Source of the DNA: Bradyrhizobium sp. CER78
GTDB lineage: Bacteria > Pseudomonadota > Alphaproteobacteria > Rhizobiales > Xanthobacteraceae
Direction of reading: 5' to 3'
Length of the DNA: 64,000 bases
NCBI RefSeq assembly: GCF_029846235.1
Contig: NZ_JARVWP010000029.1
Location: forward strand, 1-64,000
Of this stretch, positions 1-8,926 are shown piece after piece (positions within the stretch are counted from its first letter, which is position 1; each line of letters begins with the position of its first letter). The notes beneath the pieces are model-generated. The model was given only the letters and a program-made list of their open reading frames with translations, was not told the origin of the DNA and did no database searches. A program made the position numbers and the translations under genes.

Positions 1-63
1 TCGCGCTTGCCTCAAGACGAAGCCGTGGTTTTCCTTTATGAGAATAGCACCTCCGCGCTTTAG

Positions 64-525
64 ATGGGGCCATTGATGATCCCTTGCTGGCCACGTTTCC
101 GGTCGATCGTCACCGCCGCCGGCCTGCTCCTGATCTGCGCGATGCGCCCGGCCTCGGCACTGGATATGCCGAGCCCGTTCGTCCAGGAGGTGCTGATCAA
201 GAGCATCCTGGCCTCGCTCAACGATGCGGTGGCCGCGAATAATTTCACCGTGTTCCACGCCAAGATCTCGAAACCGTTCCGCGACCAGTTTCCGCCCGAC
301 AAGCTGCAGACCATCTTCAAGGACCTGGTCGACAAGCACGCCGTGTTCGACGCCGTGGTCGCCAAGCCGATCGTGCTCGATGAGGACGCCAAGATCGACG
401 ACAAGGGCGTGCTGCGGCTGAAGGGCCATTTCGACACCACGCCCAAGCAGGTGAAGTATCAGCTCGGCTTCATCCCCTCCGACGGCGCGTGGAAGCTGTC
501 GGGCATCTCGATTGATATCGAGTAG
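64..525 (+). CDS. Exported protein of unknown function
   Basis: A 153-residue protein. Residues about 11-32 form a signal peptide (basic start, hydrophobic core, cleavage probably after PASA near residue 32), so the mature product should be periplasmic. The mature part is about 120 residues, with a helical first half and a C-terminal half rich in short beta-type segments ending in WKLSGISIDIE. This resembles small DUF4864-like or NTF2-like periplasmic proteins, but I do not recognise the family securely. ATG is the first start after the stop at 61-63. Function unknown. Confidence 0.7.
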   Translation: MGPLMIPCWPRFRSIVTAAGLLLICAMRPASALDMPSPFVQEVLIKSILASLNDAVAANNFTVFHAKISKPFRDQFPPDKLQTIFKDLVDKHAVFDAVVAKPIVLDEDAKIDDKGVLRLKGHFDTTPKQVKYQLGFIPSDGAWKLSGISIDIE

Positions 526-546
526 CGGTCGGCACCGCCTATCAGA

Positions 547-648
547 CCCGTCATCCTGAGGAGCGCGTAGCGCGTCTCGAAGGATGCACGGCCCGGCCGG
601 TGGCCGTCGACCCTTCGAGACGCGCTACGCGCTCCTCAGGGTGACGGG
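547..648. repeat. Palindromic interspersed repeat (CTCCTCAGG family), copy A
   Basis: Two arms of about 35 nt are near-perfect inverted repeats: GAGGAGCGCGTAGCGCGTCT on the left pairs with its complement around 617-640. They flank a GC-rich centre. The ends read CCCGTCATCCTGAGG and CCTCAGGGTGACGGG. The same ends recur at 26676-26800 and 47273-47425. It lies between convergently transcribed genes and could also act as a bidirectional terminator. Confidence 0.85.
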
Positions 649-671
649 ACCAGGAGACAAGCCAGCTCCAA

Positions 672-1982
672 CTAGAACGCCGTACCGGCCCGCTTCGGCT
701 TCTTCTCGTCGAACTCGGCGACCTCGCGCGGGACGGCTGTGATGCGTAGCGCGGTGATGCGGTTGCGCTCGCGGCGGAGCACGCGGAAGCGGAAGCCGTG
801 GAAGGTGAAGCTCTGGCCCCGCTCCGGGATCGAGCGCGCTTCGTGGATCACGAGGCCGGCGACCGTGGTCGCCTCCTCGTCCGGCAGGCGCCAGTCCATC
901 GCACGGTTGAGGTCGCGGATCGGCACCGAGCCGTCGACCACGACCGAGCCGTCCGGCTGCGCCCGCACGCCGGCGACGACGACGTCGTGCTCGTCGGAGA
1001 TGTCGCCGACGATCTCCTCCAGAATGTCCTCCAGCGTCACCATGCCTTCGACCTCGCCATACTCGTCGACTACGAGGGCGAAGTGGGTCTTGCGGCGGCG
1101 GAACGCCTTCAGCTGTTCGGAGACCGGGCGCATCTCCGGTACGAACCACGGCGGCAGCGCGATCGCGGAGGCATCGATCGCGGACATGTCGCCCTCATTG
1201 GCGCGCATCGCGCGCAGCAGATCCTTGGCGTGCAGCACGCCGACGATATTCTCCGGCTTCTCCCGCCACAACGGGATGCGGGTGTATTCACTGGCCAGCA
1301 CCTCGCGCACCAGCTCCTCGGGCGGCAGGTCGGCGTTGACCATGGTCATCTCGGTGCGATGGACCATCACATCGGAGACCTGCAGCTCGCTGAGGTCGAG
1401 GAGCCCGCCGAGCATGTCGCGGTCCTGCTTCTCGACCTTGCCCTCGTGATGCAACAGATCGACCGCGCCGCGCAGGCGCTCGGTCGGTGACAGGATAGCC
1501 TGATGCGCGCCGATCTTGATGCCGAGCAGCTTCATCAGGGCGCGGACGATGCCTTCAATGATGCTGAGCAGCGGCCCGAGCACGAACACCGTCAACCGCA
1601 TCGGCCGGGCTACCAGGAGCGACACCCGGTCCGGCGCATTGATCGCGACGGTCTTCGGCAGCACTTCCGCGAAGATCACCACCAGCACCGTCATCACACC
1701 GGTGGCATAAAGCACGCCGACATCGCCGAACCAGGCGGTGAAGATGCCGGTGGCGAGCGCGGAGGCGCCGATATTGGCGATATTGTTGCCGAGCAGCAGC
1801 GCGCCGATCATCCGCTCGCGCATCGCCATCAGGCTCGAGACCACCGTGGCCTCGCTGTTGCCCTGCTTCGACAGCCGCAGCATGCTGGCGCGCGAGGCGC
1901 CGGTCAGCGCGGTCTCACTCGCCGAGAAGAAGGCGGAGATGAGCAGGCAGAGCAGCACGATCGAGAAGGTCAACCATCCCAC
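672..1982 (-). CDS. CNNM/CBS transmembrane protein of the HlyC/CorC family
   Basis: A 436-residue integral inner-membrane protein. An N-terminal CNNM (DUF21) domain with about four hydrophobic segments covers residues 1-190. A CBS pair follows (VSDVMVHRTEM, IVGVLHAKDLL, FALVVDEYGEVEGMVTLEDI). A CorC/HlyC C-terminal domain lies at about 350-425. Family members are linked to Mg2+/Co2+ transport or its modulation; the hemolysin name is historical. The start is GTG. The gene follows aroB by 18 nt on the same strand, so aroK-aroB and this gene probably form one operon. The exact substrate is not shown by the sequence. Confidence 0.9.
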   Translation of the reverse strand: MGWLTFSIVLLCLLISAFFSASETALTGASRASMLRLSKQGNSEATVVSSLMAMRERMIGALLLGNNIANIGASALATGIFTAWFGDVGVLYATGVMTVLVVIFAEVLPKTVAINAPDRVSLLVARPMRLTVFVLGPLLSIIEGIVRALMKLLGIKIGAHQAILSPTERLRGAVDLLHHEGKVEKQDRDMLGGLLDLSELQVSDVMVHRTEMTMVNADLPPEELVREVLASEYTRIPLWREKPENIVGVLHAKDLLRAMRANEGDMSAIDASAIALPPWFVPEMRPVSEQLKAFRRRKTHFALVVDEYGEVEGMVTLEDILEEIVGDISDEHDVVVAGVRAQPDGSVVVDGSVPIRDLNRAMDWRLPDEEATTVAGLVIHEARSIPERGQSFTFHGFRFRVLRRERNRITALRITAVPREVAEFDEKKPKRAGTAF

Positions 1983-2000
1983 TGGCGTGATCCGTGGCTT

Positions 2001-3143
2001 TTAAGCCTTCAGCTTGGCTTGCAGGAAATCGCGCACCGGCTGCGGCTCGACATTGTTGGTAATCACGGCGCGGCCGACCGCCTCCAGCAGGATGAAGGTG
2101 AGCTTGCCGCGCTTGACCTTCTTGTCCTGCGCCATCAGCGCCAGCAGCGCATCGGCATCGGCGAGCCCTTCCTGCGTGAAGCCTGCGATGTCCTGCAGGC
2201 GCGTCGGCAGTCCTACCGCGGAAAGATGACGGGCGATGCGGGCCGCATCGTCAGGTGAAATCATGCCGAGCTGCGCCGAGAATTCCGCGGCGAGCACCAT
2301 GCCGACCGAGACGCCCTCGCCGTGAAACAGGCGGTCGGAGAAGCCGGTCGCGGCTTCCAGCGCATGGCCGAAAGTGTGGCCGAGATTGAGCAACGCGCGC
2401 TCGCCGGTCTCGCGCTCGTCGCGGGAGACGACGCCGGCCTTGGCGCGGCAGGAAGTTGCGATGGCGTGCTCGCGCCCGGCGCCACCTGCAAAGATGTCGG
2501 CGTGGTTCGTCTCGAGCCAGGCGAAGAACGCCTCGTCGCCGAGGATCCCGTATTTCGCGACCTCGGCGTAGCCGGCGCGGAACTGGCGCGGCGACAGCGT
2601 GTCGAGCACCGAGGTGTCGGCAATGACAAGCACGGGCTGATGGAAGGCGCCGATCAGATTCTTGCCCTGCGGCGAGTTGATGCCGGTCTTGCCGCCGACG
2701 GAGGAATCGACCTGCGCGAGCAGCGAGGTCGGCACCTGCACGAAATCGACGCCGCGGCGCAGGATCGCGGCCGCAAAGCCCGCGAGGTCGCCGACCACGC
2801 CGCCGCCGAGCGCGATGACGAGATCATTGCGCTCGATCTTCGCCGCGATCAGCGCTTCGCTGACCTCTGTCAGCGTCGCGTAGCTCTTCGAGCCCTCGCC
2901 CTCCTCGACGACGATCCTCGACGTCGGCACGCCTGCGGCAGCGAGCGACGCTTCAGTCGGCTCCAGCCAATGCCTGGCGACGGTGCGGTCGGTGACGATG
3001 GCCGTGCGCACGCCGGGCCGCAGCGCCGCGACGCGCGCGCCGAGCGAGGCCAGCACATCGCGGCCGATCACGATGTCATAAGCACGGTCGCCCAGCGCGA
3101 CGTCGACGGTAACGGATGCGGAATGTTTCAAGGGCGCAGTCAT
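2001..3143 (-). CDS. aroB: 3-dehydroquinate synthase
   Basis: Converts DAHP to 3-dehydroquinate, the second step of the shikimate pathway; cytoplasmic, NAD+ and divalent metal dependent. At 380 residues it has the usual length. Visible motifs are the nucleotide-binding GGGVVGDLAGF, the PTSLLAQVDSSVGGKTGIN segment, and the metal-ligand regions NLGHTFGHALE and LFHGEGVSVGM. The ATG overlaps the aroK stop by four bases, which indicates translational coupling in an aroK-aroB operon. Confidence 0.97.
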   Translation of the reverse strand: MTAPLKHSASVTVDVALGDRAYDIVIGRDVLASLGARVAALRPGVRTAIVTDRTVARHWLEPTEASLAAAGVPTSRIVVEEGEGSKSYATLTEVSEALIAAKIERNDLVIALGGGVVGDLAGFAAAILRRGVDFVQVPTSLLAQVDSSVGGKTGINSPQGKNLIGAFHQPVLVIADTSVLDTLSPRQFRAGYAEVAKYGILGDEAFFAWLETNHADIFAGGAGREHAIATSCRAKAGVVSRDERETGERALLNLGHTFGHALEAATGFSDRLFHGEGVSVGMVLAAEFSAQLGMISPDDAARIARHLSAVGLPTRLQDIAGFTQEGLADADALLALMAQDKKVKRGKLTFILLEAVGRAVITNNVEPQPVRDFLQAKLKA

Positions 3144-3775
3144 GAGGTCGCGTTCAATCCATCAGGTGGTGGCTCGCCGGCCGGCCGCACGCCGCACAGA
3201 TGCGCATGCAGAGCCTCGAGGCATTCGTCGACGATGCGGTCGTGCGGCACATCGCGCGAGGCGATCGTCAGGTCGGCCGTGCCATAGACCGGCTCGCGCT
3301 CGCTGAGCAGGCGGTTGACGGTCGCCTCGGGGTCGGCGGTCTGCAGCAGCGGCCGATCGGCGCGGCGGCGGACCCGGCGCATGATTATATCACTGTCGGC
3401 CTTGAGCCAGATCGAGATCGCGCGGTCGCGGATCCGGCTCCGGGTCTCCTCGCGCATGAAGGCACCGCCGCCGGTCGCCAGCACGATCGGGCCGCTGTCG
3501 AGGATGCGGGCGATCACCCGCGCCTCGCCGTCCCGGAAATAGGCCTCGCCATGGGTCTCGAATATCTCCGGGATCGTCATGTCGGCCGCGGTCTCGATCT
3601 CGGTGTCGGCATCGGTGAACGGCAACTTGAGCCGCACCGCCATCCGCCGGCCGATGGTCGACTTGCCGGCCCCCATCATGCCGACCAGCACGATCGACCG
3701 CGGCCCCAGCGCGGCCGCGATATCGGCCTCCAGGGTCGGGTGGGTGGTGGACGCCGGGACGGCTGCGTCGGACAT
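3140..3775 (-). CDS. aroK: Shikimate kinase
   Basis: Phosphorylates shikimate with ATP, the fifth step of the shikimate pathway. The P-loop GMMGAGKST is at residues 32-40 from the chosen ATG. Other family motifs are the DAD-type shikimate-binding segment FTDADTEIE, the GGGAF motif (LATGGGAFM) and the lid region RRRADRPLL. The 211-residue length suits an alphaproteobacterial AroK with a short N-terminal extension. An upstream in-frame GTG at 3820 is less likely. It is first gene of aroK-aroB and is divergent from the small gene at 3921. Confidence 0.95.
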   Translation of the reverse strand: MSDAAVPASTTHPTLEADIAAALGPRSIVLVGMMGAGKSTIGRRMAVRLKLPFTDADTEIETAADMTIPEIFETHGEAYFRDGEARVIARILDSGPIVLATGGGAFMREETRSRIRDRAISIWLKADSDIIMRRVRRRADRPLLQTADPEATVNRLLSEREPVYGTADLTIASRDVPHDRIVDECLEALHAHLCGVRPAGEPPPDGLNATS

Positions 3776-3920
3776 CAAAAAGCTCGGATATTGGGACGAA
3801 TTGTTCAGAATTCGAGCCACCTATACTACCCCCGGCGACACCGTTACCAGCGACTCTTGCAACCGCGCGGGGAACATGTTGGATGATTTCATTGGTTAAT
3901 TCGCCGCCCGAGTCGCCTCC

Positions 3921-4067
3921 ATGCCCAGCCTGTTCCGCTTCCTGACGGTCGTCGCCGTGATTTTCGGGATCGGCTACGGCATCGTCTTCGCGCTGGCGAA
4001 TTTCGTGCACCCGAAGCCCCGGGAAATGACCGTAACCATCCCGCCGGATAAGTTCCTCAAGAAATAG
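3921..4067 (+). CDS. Small single-pass membrane protein upstream of xerD
   Basis: A 48-residue ORF beginning MPSLFRFLTVVAVIFGIGYG. It has one membrane segment (about residues 5-26), then a basic, proline-containing tail ending in PPDKFLKK. The stop lies only 5 nt before the xerD ATG, so the two are almost certainly cotranscribed. No ribosome-binding site stands out. It is too short for reliable family assignment and its function is unknown. Coding is supported by the tight spacing, the clean hydrophobicity pattern and GC-biased third positions. Confidence 0.7.
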   Translation: MPSLFRFLTVVAVIFGIGYGIVFALANFVHPKPREMTVTIPPDKFLKK

Positions 4068-4072
4068 GCGCT

Positions 4073-5086
4073 ATGAGTCTTGGCATGACCGCTCTCGCCA
4101 AGATCACCAAGACATCCGCCAAGGCCACCACCAAGGCTCCGGCCAAGTCCTCCGACGCCAAGCTGACCGCGTTGTTCCTCGACATGCTCGCCGCGGAACA
4201 GGGCGCCGGCGTCAACACGCTCGACGCCTACCGGCGCGACCTCACCGATTTCTCCGGCTACCTCGCCCATGCCGGCACCGATTTCACCAGTGCCGACACC
4301 GAGGCGCTGCGCGGCTACCTCGCCGACCTGGACACGCGCGGCTTCAAGTCGACCAGCGTGGCGCGGCGGCTGTCGGCGATGCGGCATCTCTATCGTTTCC
4401 TGCTCAACGAGCGGGTCCGCTCCGACGATCCGGCCGCGATCCTGTCCGGCCCGAAGCGCGGCCGCGGCCTGCCCAAGGTGCTGTCGATCGCGGACGTCGA
4501 CCGCATGCTGACCCGCGCCAAGGAGCTGACCCAAACCGACGCCTCGCCGGCGCAGCGGCTGCGCGCGCTGCGGCTCTATTGCCTGCTCGAGGTGCTCTAC
4601 GCCACCGGCTTGCGCGTCTCCGAGCTGGTGTCGCTGCCGGTCGCCGCGGCGCGGCGCGATGCGCGGATGATCGTGGTGCGCGGCAAGGGCAACAAGGAGC
4701 GGCTGGTGCCGCTGAACGATGCTTCGCGCACGGCGATGGCCGATTACCTCGCCGCGATGGAAGTGATGCAGCCGAAGGCGAAGAAGGCGGCGCCCTCGAA
4801 ATGGCTGTTTCCCTCCTCCGGCGAGAGCGGCCATCTGACCCGGCAGCATTTCGCCCGCGACCTGAAGGAGCTTGCGGCTGCCTCCGGACTGGCGCCGCGG
4901 TTGGTCTCCCCGCACGTGCTGCGCCACGCCTTCGCCAGCCATTTGCTGCACAACGGCGCGGACCTGCGTATCGTGCAGACGCTGCTGGGCCACACCGATA
5001 TCTCCACCACCCAGATCTACACCCATGTGGTCGAGGAGCGGCTGAAGAGCCTGGTCCGCGACCTGCATCCGCTGGCGGAGAAGTAA
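4073..5086 (+). CDS. xerD: Site-specific tyrosine recombinase XerD
   Basis: Tyrosine recombinase that with XerC resolves chromosome dimers at dif. The N-terminal SAM-like DNA-binding domain is at about residues 25-120 (FLDMLAAEQGAGVNTLDAYR). The catalytic domain follows, with Arg in ATGLRVSEL near residue 180, Lys in GKGNKERLVPL, HxxR in HVLRHAFASHLL near 281-284, His in LLGHTDISTTQ and the nucleophile Tyr in IYTHV near 316. An Ala/Lys-rich N-terminal extension is present; the ATG at 4085 is an alternative start. XerC versus XerD is assigned by length and neighbourhood. Confidence 0.92.
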   Translation: MSLGMTALAKITKTSAKATTKAPAKSSDAKLTALFLDMLAAEQGAGVNTLDAYRRDLTDFSGYLAHAGTDFTSADTEALRGYLADLDTRGFKSTSVARRLSAMRHLYRFLLNERVRSDDPAAILSGPKRGRGLPKVLSIADVDRMLTRAKELTQTDASPAQRLRALRLYCLLEVLYATGLRVSELVSLPVAAARRDARMIVVRGKGNKERLVPLNDASRTAMADYLAAMEVMQPKAKKAAPSKWLFPSSGESGHLTRQHFARDLKELAAASGLAPRLVSPHVLRHAFASHLLHNGADLRIVQTLLGHTDISTTQIYTHVVEERLKSLVRDLHPLAEK

Positions 5087-5288
5087 GTCCGCCGCCGACC
5101 GGACATCGATACCGCCACCTGATCCGCCTTGACTTCCGCGGCGTCTCCGCAGAAAGAGCGTCACCTGCCTGCGATCCCGAAGCGTGCATTCCGCGGGAAT
5201 GCGCGTTAACCAATTGAAGTTACAAAACTTCTCTTCTCTACGCCAAAACCGCTTCGCCCCTCGCACCGTTCCTCCCTATATTGAGTTG

Positions 5289-6251
5289 ATGCCCGATCCG
5301 ATGCGCAGCTATCTCGACTTCGAAAAACCTGTCGCCGAGCTTGAATCCAAGATCGACGAGTTGCGTGCGCTTGCCGCGAGCGGCAGCGACATCGGCGACG
5401 AGGTCGCGCGGATCGAGGACAAGGCGGCACAGGCGCTCACCGACCTCTATGCCAATCTGACGCCGTGGCAGAAGACGCTGGTGGCGCGGCATCCGCAGCG
5501 GCCGCACTTCACCGATTTCATCGGCGGCCTGATCACCGAATTCACGCCGATGGCCGGCGACCGCAAGTTCGCCGACGACGAGGCCCTGATCGGCGGCTTC
5601 GGCCGCTTCCGCGGCGAGAGCATCTGCGTGGTCGGCCAGGAAAAGGGCGCCACCACCGACAGCCGCATCAAGCACAATTTCGGCATGGCGCGTCCCGAAG
5701 GCTATCGCAAGGCAGTGCGCCTGATGGAGATGGCCGACCGCTTCGGCATCCCGGTGCTGTCGATCGTCGATTCGGCCGGCGCCTATCCCGGCATCGGCGC
5801 CGAGGAGCGCGGCCAGGCCGAGGCGATTGCGCGCTCGACCGACGCCTGCCTGTCGCTCGGTGTGCCCAATGTCGCGATCGTCACCGGCGAAGGCATGTCG
5901 GGCGGCGCCATCGCCATCACCACGGCCAACCGCGTGCTGATGATGGAGCACGCGATCTACAGCGTGATCTCGCCGGAAGCGGCGTCCTCGATCCTGTGGC
6001 GCGATGGCACCAAGGCGCAGGAAGCCGCCAACAGCATGAAGATCACCGCGCAGGACATGCTGCGCTTCGGCGTGATCGACCAGATCCTCAAGGAGCCCTC
6101 CGGCGGCGCGCATCGCGACCCCGCCGCGATGATCGCAACCACGGGCGATGCCATCGCCCAGGCGCTCAACGACCTACGAAATCTTGATCCGGACGCGATT
6201 CGCAAACAGCGGCGCCAGAAGTTCCTCGATATCGGCCGCAAGCTCGCCTGA
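5289..6251 (+). CDS. accA: Acetyl-CoA carboxylase carboxyltransferase subunit alpha
   Basis: Alpha half of the carboxyltransferase that makes malonyl-CoA for fatty-acid synthesis, acting with AccD. The 320-residue product beginning MPDPMRSYLDFEKPVAEL matches the family length. The crotonase-like core contains VVGQEKGATTDSRIKHNFGM and VTGEGMSGGAIAI, and ends with DAIRKQRRQKFLDIGRKLA. The reading frame is open upstream to 5184, but the conserved start is the ATG at 5289. It is monocistronic here and is followed by a hairpin at 6305. Confidence 0.97.
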   Translation: MPDPMRSYLDFEKPVAELESKIDELRALAASGSDIGDEVARIEDKAAQALTDLYANLTPWQKTLVARHPQRPHFTDFIGGLITEFTPMAGDRKFADDEALIGGFGRFRGESICVVGQEKGATTDSRIKHNFGMARPEGYRKAVRLMEMADRFGIPVLSIVDSAGAYPGIGAEERGQAEAIARSTDACLSLGVPNVAIVTGEGMSGGAIAITTANRVLMMEHAIYSVISPEAASSILWRDGTKAQEAANSMKITAQDMLRFGVIDQILKEPSGGAHRDPAAMIATTGDAIAQALNDLRNLDPDAIRKQRRQKFLDIGRKLA

Positions 6252-6304
6252 CCCGACCGAATAGCCCTATTTTTCGACCAAATCGGCCGATTTTGCCGTA
6301 ATTG

Positions 6305-6323
6305 GGCCCCGAGCGGGGTCTTT
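6305..6323 (+). terminator. Likely rho-independent terminator after accA
   Basis: GGCCCC-GAGC-GGGGTC forms a 6-bp stem (one G-T pair) with a 4-nt loop, followed by TTT, 54 nt past the accA stop. The U run is short, so efficiency is uncertain. Confidence 0.45.
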
Positions 6324-6414
6324 AACGTTCCTTGAACCATGCCTGCTACCGTGAAGGCTGTCAGCCCCGGTTCAGGTTGCGAGCAGGGGTGGTCGAAGGC
6401 TAATATTTTACACA

Positions 6415-7959
6415 ATGGCTTCAGGGCATATTCGCCGTGTTGGGGTCGCGAAAATCGCCCGGTGGGTGTGGAGCTCGGACTTGACTCATCGCACGCTCGT
6501 ACGCGCGCTTCTGACTTCGGCGGTGCTCGCCGCGGGCGTCATGCTCGCCGGTTGTGACAGCGACCAGATCTCGCTCGCGCAGAACGCCAAGGCCAATCAG
6601 CCGGTCCCGCCAAAGCTCGTCGCCGCCATGGCCGAGAAGGACATGGACCTGCAGTCGCCGATCCTGGTGCGCCTGTTCAAGCAGGAGGCGGAGCTCGAGG
6701 TCTGGAAGCAGACCCGCTCCGGCCAGTTCGCCCTGCTCAAGACCTATCCGATCTGCCGCTGGTCGGGCGATCTCGGCCCGAAGGTCCGCGAAGGCGACCG
6801 CCAGGCGCCCGAAGGGTTCTATTCGATCAACCCGAGCCAGATGAATCCGCAGTCGGCCTATTACCTGTCGTTCAACACCGGCTATCCCAACGCCTTCGAC
6901 AAATCGCTCGGCCGCACCGGCTCCGAGCTGATGGTGCATGGCGACTGCTCGTCGCGCGGCTGTTACGCGATGACCGACGAGCAGATCGCGGAGATCTATT
7001 CGCTCGGCCGCGAATCCTTCTTCGGCGGCCAGAAGGCGTTCCAGTTTCAGGCCTATCCGTTCCGGATGACCGCGGTGAACATGGCCAAGCACCGCAACAA
7101 TCCGAACATGCCGTTCTGGAAGATGATCAAGGTCGGCAATGATCATTTCGAGGTCACGAAACAGGAGCCGAAGGTCGACTTCTGCGAGAAGAAATACGTC
7201 TTCGACGCGGCGAAGCCGGCGGATGCTGTGCGCGATCCGGTGTTCAATGCATCGGCGAAGTGCCCGGCCTATGTGATCCCCGAGGAGATCGCGAGCGCGG
7301 TGCGCGAGAAGGAGCAGCGCGACGACGCCGAGATGGCCAAGCTGGCCGCCAAGGGCACGCCGGTGGCGCGCCTCAACACCGGCATCGACGGCGGCATGAA
7401 CGCGATCTTCGCCTCGAAGATTCCGGAAGGAAACACCGGCCTGTCCGAAGGCGGCGACAGCCAGGCGCTGGCATCGATGTCGCTGGCGCGCGCGCCGGGC
7501 ACCATCCCCGGCACGGTCAATCCGCCCAGGCCGAATCTCGCGGTCCAGCAGGAAGAGCCTGTGGTCGCGACGACGTCGTCGACCTCGGTCGCAACAGCGA
7601 CCACGCCGCCGGCCACCACCCGTGTGGCGTCGGCGAATGCGTCCGACAAGTCCGAAGGCTTCTTCTCCAGCTTTGCCCGCAAGGTCGGCATCGGCGGCAC
7701 CGCCGATGCGAGCCAGCCGGCCGCAAAGCCTGCGGCCGCTGCCGCTCCAGCCAAGCCGAAGGTTGCCGAGGCCAAGCCGCAATCGGTCGTGCGCGTCGCA
7801 CCGAAGGCCGAGCCGAAGGCGCCCGCCAGGCCCGCGCCGAAGCCGCAAGTCGCCGACACCGCCGCCGCGCCGGCGGCAACATCGTCGACCCAACTCGCCG
7901 GCTCCGCACCTGTCGTGCAGACCAACTCGTTCGACACCCGCTTCTCCGCAGTGAAGTAA
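6415..7959 (+). CDS. L,D-transpeptidase family lipoprotein (YafK/YkuD type) with long Ala/Pro-rich tail
   Basis: A 514-residue envelope protein. A charged N-region and hydrophobic segment lead into the lipobox LAGC near residues 45-48, so it should be lipid-anchored. The L,D-transpeptidase core spans roughly residues 60-250 and has the catalytic HGDCSSRGCYAM motif near 174-185, with His and the nucleophilic Cys both present. Such enzymes cross-link peptidoglycan or attach proteins to it. Residues from about 360 to the end are low-complexity Ala/Pro/Lys/Thr, probably a periplasm-spanning or wall-associated tail. No operon partner. Confidence 0.88.
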   Translation: MASGHIRRVGVAKIARWVWSSDLTHRTLVRALLTSAVLAAGVMLAGCDSDQISLAQNAKANQPVPPKLVAAMAEKDMDLQSPILVRLFKQEAELEVWKQTRSGQFALLKTYPICRWSGDLGPKVREGDRQAPEGFYSINPSQMNPQSAYYLSFNTGYPNAFDKSLGRTGSELMVHGDCSSRGCYAMTDEQIAEIYSLGRESFFGGQKAFQFQAYPFRMTAVNMAKHRNNPNMPFWKMIKVGNDHFEVTKQEPKVDFCEKKYVFDAAKPADAVRDPVFNASAKCPAYVIPEEIASAVREKEQRDDAEMAKLAAKGTPVARLNTGIDGGMNAIFASKIPEGNTGLSEGGDSQALASMSLARAPGTIPGTVNPPRPNLAVQQEEPVVATTSSTSVATATTPPATTRVASANASDKSEGFFSSFARKVGIGGTADASQPAAKPAAAAAPAKPKVAEAKPQSVVRVAPKAEPKAPARPAPKPQVADTAAAPAATSSTQLAGSAPVVQTNSFDTRFSAVK

Positions 7960-7994
7960 GCGCGCCATCGTTCCGTTATCCCGACCGACGGACT

Positions 7995-8163
7995 GCCACC
8001 CTCCCCTGGAGGGGGCGGATCGTATTGAGCGAAGCGAAATGCGATCCGGGGTGGGGTGACGGTCTCTCCACATCCAACACTGTCCGCGTTGAGAGATCAC
8101 CCCACCTCGGTCCGCATTCCGCTGCGCTGCATGCGCACCGACCCTCCCCCTCGAGGGGAGGAT
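7995..8163. repeat. Palindromic repeat (CCTCCCCTGGAGG family), copy 1
   Basis: The ends read CCACCCTCCCCTGGAGGGGG and CCCTCCCCCTCGAGGGGAGG. Internal blocks GCGAAGCGAAATGCGATCC and GGTGGGGTGA are matched in inverted form by CACCCCACC and GCATTCCGCTGCGCTGCATGCG. The same architecture recurs at 44941-45110. The 7960-8492 gap holds this element plus the two elements listed next and no gene. Confidence 0.8.
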
Positions 8164-8228
8164 GAGGTGAACTTGCGGCGATGTTTCGATTCATCTGTCA
8201 ACTAACCGGCTTTTAACCGGCTTTGGGT

Positions 8229-8336
8229 GTCATCACCCGCGAAAGCGAAAGCGGGTGATCCAGTATTCCAGAGGCAGCAGTGCTTGAGCCGAAAGGCCGC
8301 GGCGTACTGGGTCGCCCGGTCAAGCCGGGCGATGAC
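8229..8336. repeat. Palindromic repeat with GTCATCACCCGC ends
   Basis: The left part is itself a hairpin (CACCCGC-GAAAGCGAAA-GCGGGTG). The right part is a second hairpin (TCGCCCGG-TCAA-CCGGGCGA), and the ends GTCATC / GATGAC are inverted. It lies in the gene-free stretch after the L,D-transpeptidase gene. Confidence 0.65.
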
Positions 8337-8345
8337 AGCTTTGGT

Positions 8346-8385
8346 CAGTCATTCCGGGGCGCGCGAAGCGAGAGCCCGGAATGAC
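8346..8385. repeat. Short palindrome with CATTCCGGG ends
   Basis: GTCATTCCGGGGCGCGCGAAGCGAGAGCCCGGAATGAC folds into a hairpin with GTCATTCCGGG / CCCGGAATGAC arms. The same ends occur at 32694-32783 and 38087-38216, so this is a third repeat family in the window. Confidence 0.7.
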
Positions 8386-8492
8386 GGGAAGATGGAGGCC
8401 CCCTCGCATCACCGCGCCGTCGCCACCACATTCCGCTTGTGGACGCGGACAATCGTCAGATCATGCACGCGCGCAGAGCCGGAGAGATTGCC

Positions 8493-8888
8493 ATGAACGA
8501 TCAAGCCGTGCGGTCGGCGCTGCAGCGCCATTGGGATGCGTCGGATGCCAGCGATTTCGAGCGCGAGCATGACATCTATCGTGACGATGCCGTGCTCGAT
8601 TATCCGCAATCGGGCGAGCGAATCCGCGGCCGGCGCAACATTCAGGAAAGCCGCACGGCGCAGCCGAACAAGAAGCGCTTCTCGATCCAGCGCATGATCG
8701 GCGGCGGCGATCTATGGATCACCGAATACATCCTCACCTATGACGACAGGCCGTCCTATGTGGTGAGCATCATGGAATTCCGCGACGGGCTGGTCGCCCA
8801 CGAAACTCAGTATTTCGCCGAGCGATTCGACCCTTCGCCCTCACGGGCACATCTCGTCGAGCGCATTGACGGAACGTCGCTGCGATAG
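8493..8888 (+). CDS. SnoaL/NTF2-like fold protein
   Basis: A 131-residue soluble protein starting MNDQAVRSALQRHWDASDA. The pattern (N-terminal helix, DDAVLDYPQSGERIRGRRNI, then strands WITEYILTYD and YVVSIMEFRDGLVAHETQYF) is typical of the SnoaL-like nuclear transport factor 2 superfamily. These are small cone-shaped barrels that serve as isomerases, binding proteins or unknown enzymes. The ATG at 8493 follows a GGAGAG ribosome-binding site; the longer reading frame from 8439 is less likely. Substrate unknown. Confidence 0.75.
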   Translation: MNDQAVRSALQRHWDASDASDFEREHDIYRDDAVLDYPQSGERIRGRRNIQESRTAQPNKKRFSIQRMIGGGDLWITEYILTYDDRPSYVVSIMEFRDGLVAHETQYFAERFDPSPSRAHLVERIDGTSLR

Positions 8889-8926
8889 ACCGACAGAGAG
8901 TTGCCGCTGCGACCGGCAAGCGACGG

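Noticed and set aside
1..63. Possible C-terminal tail of a gene entering from the left edge (frame ending at 61-63)
   Set aside because: Only 20 codons, AT-richer than coding DNA nearby and with no recognisable motif; equally likely promoter DNA of the gene at 64.
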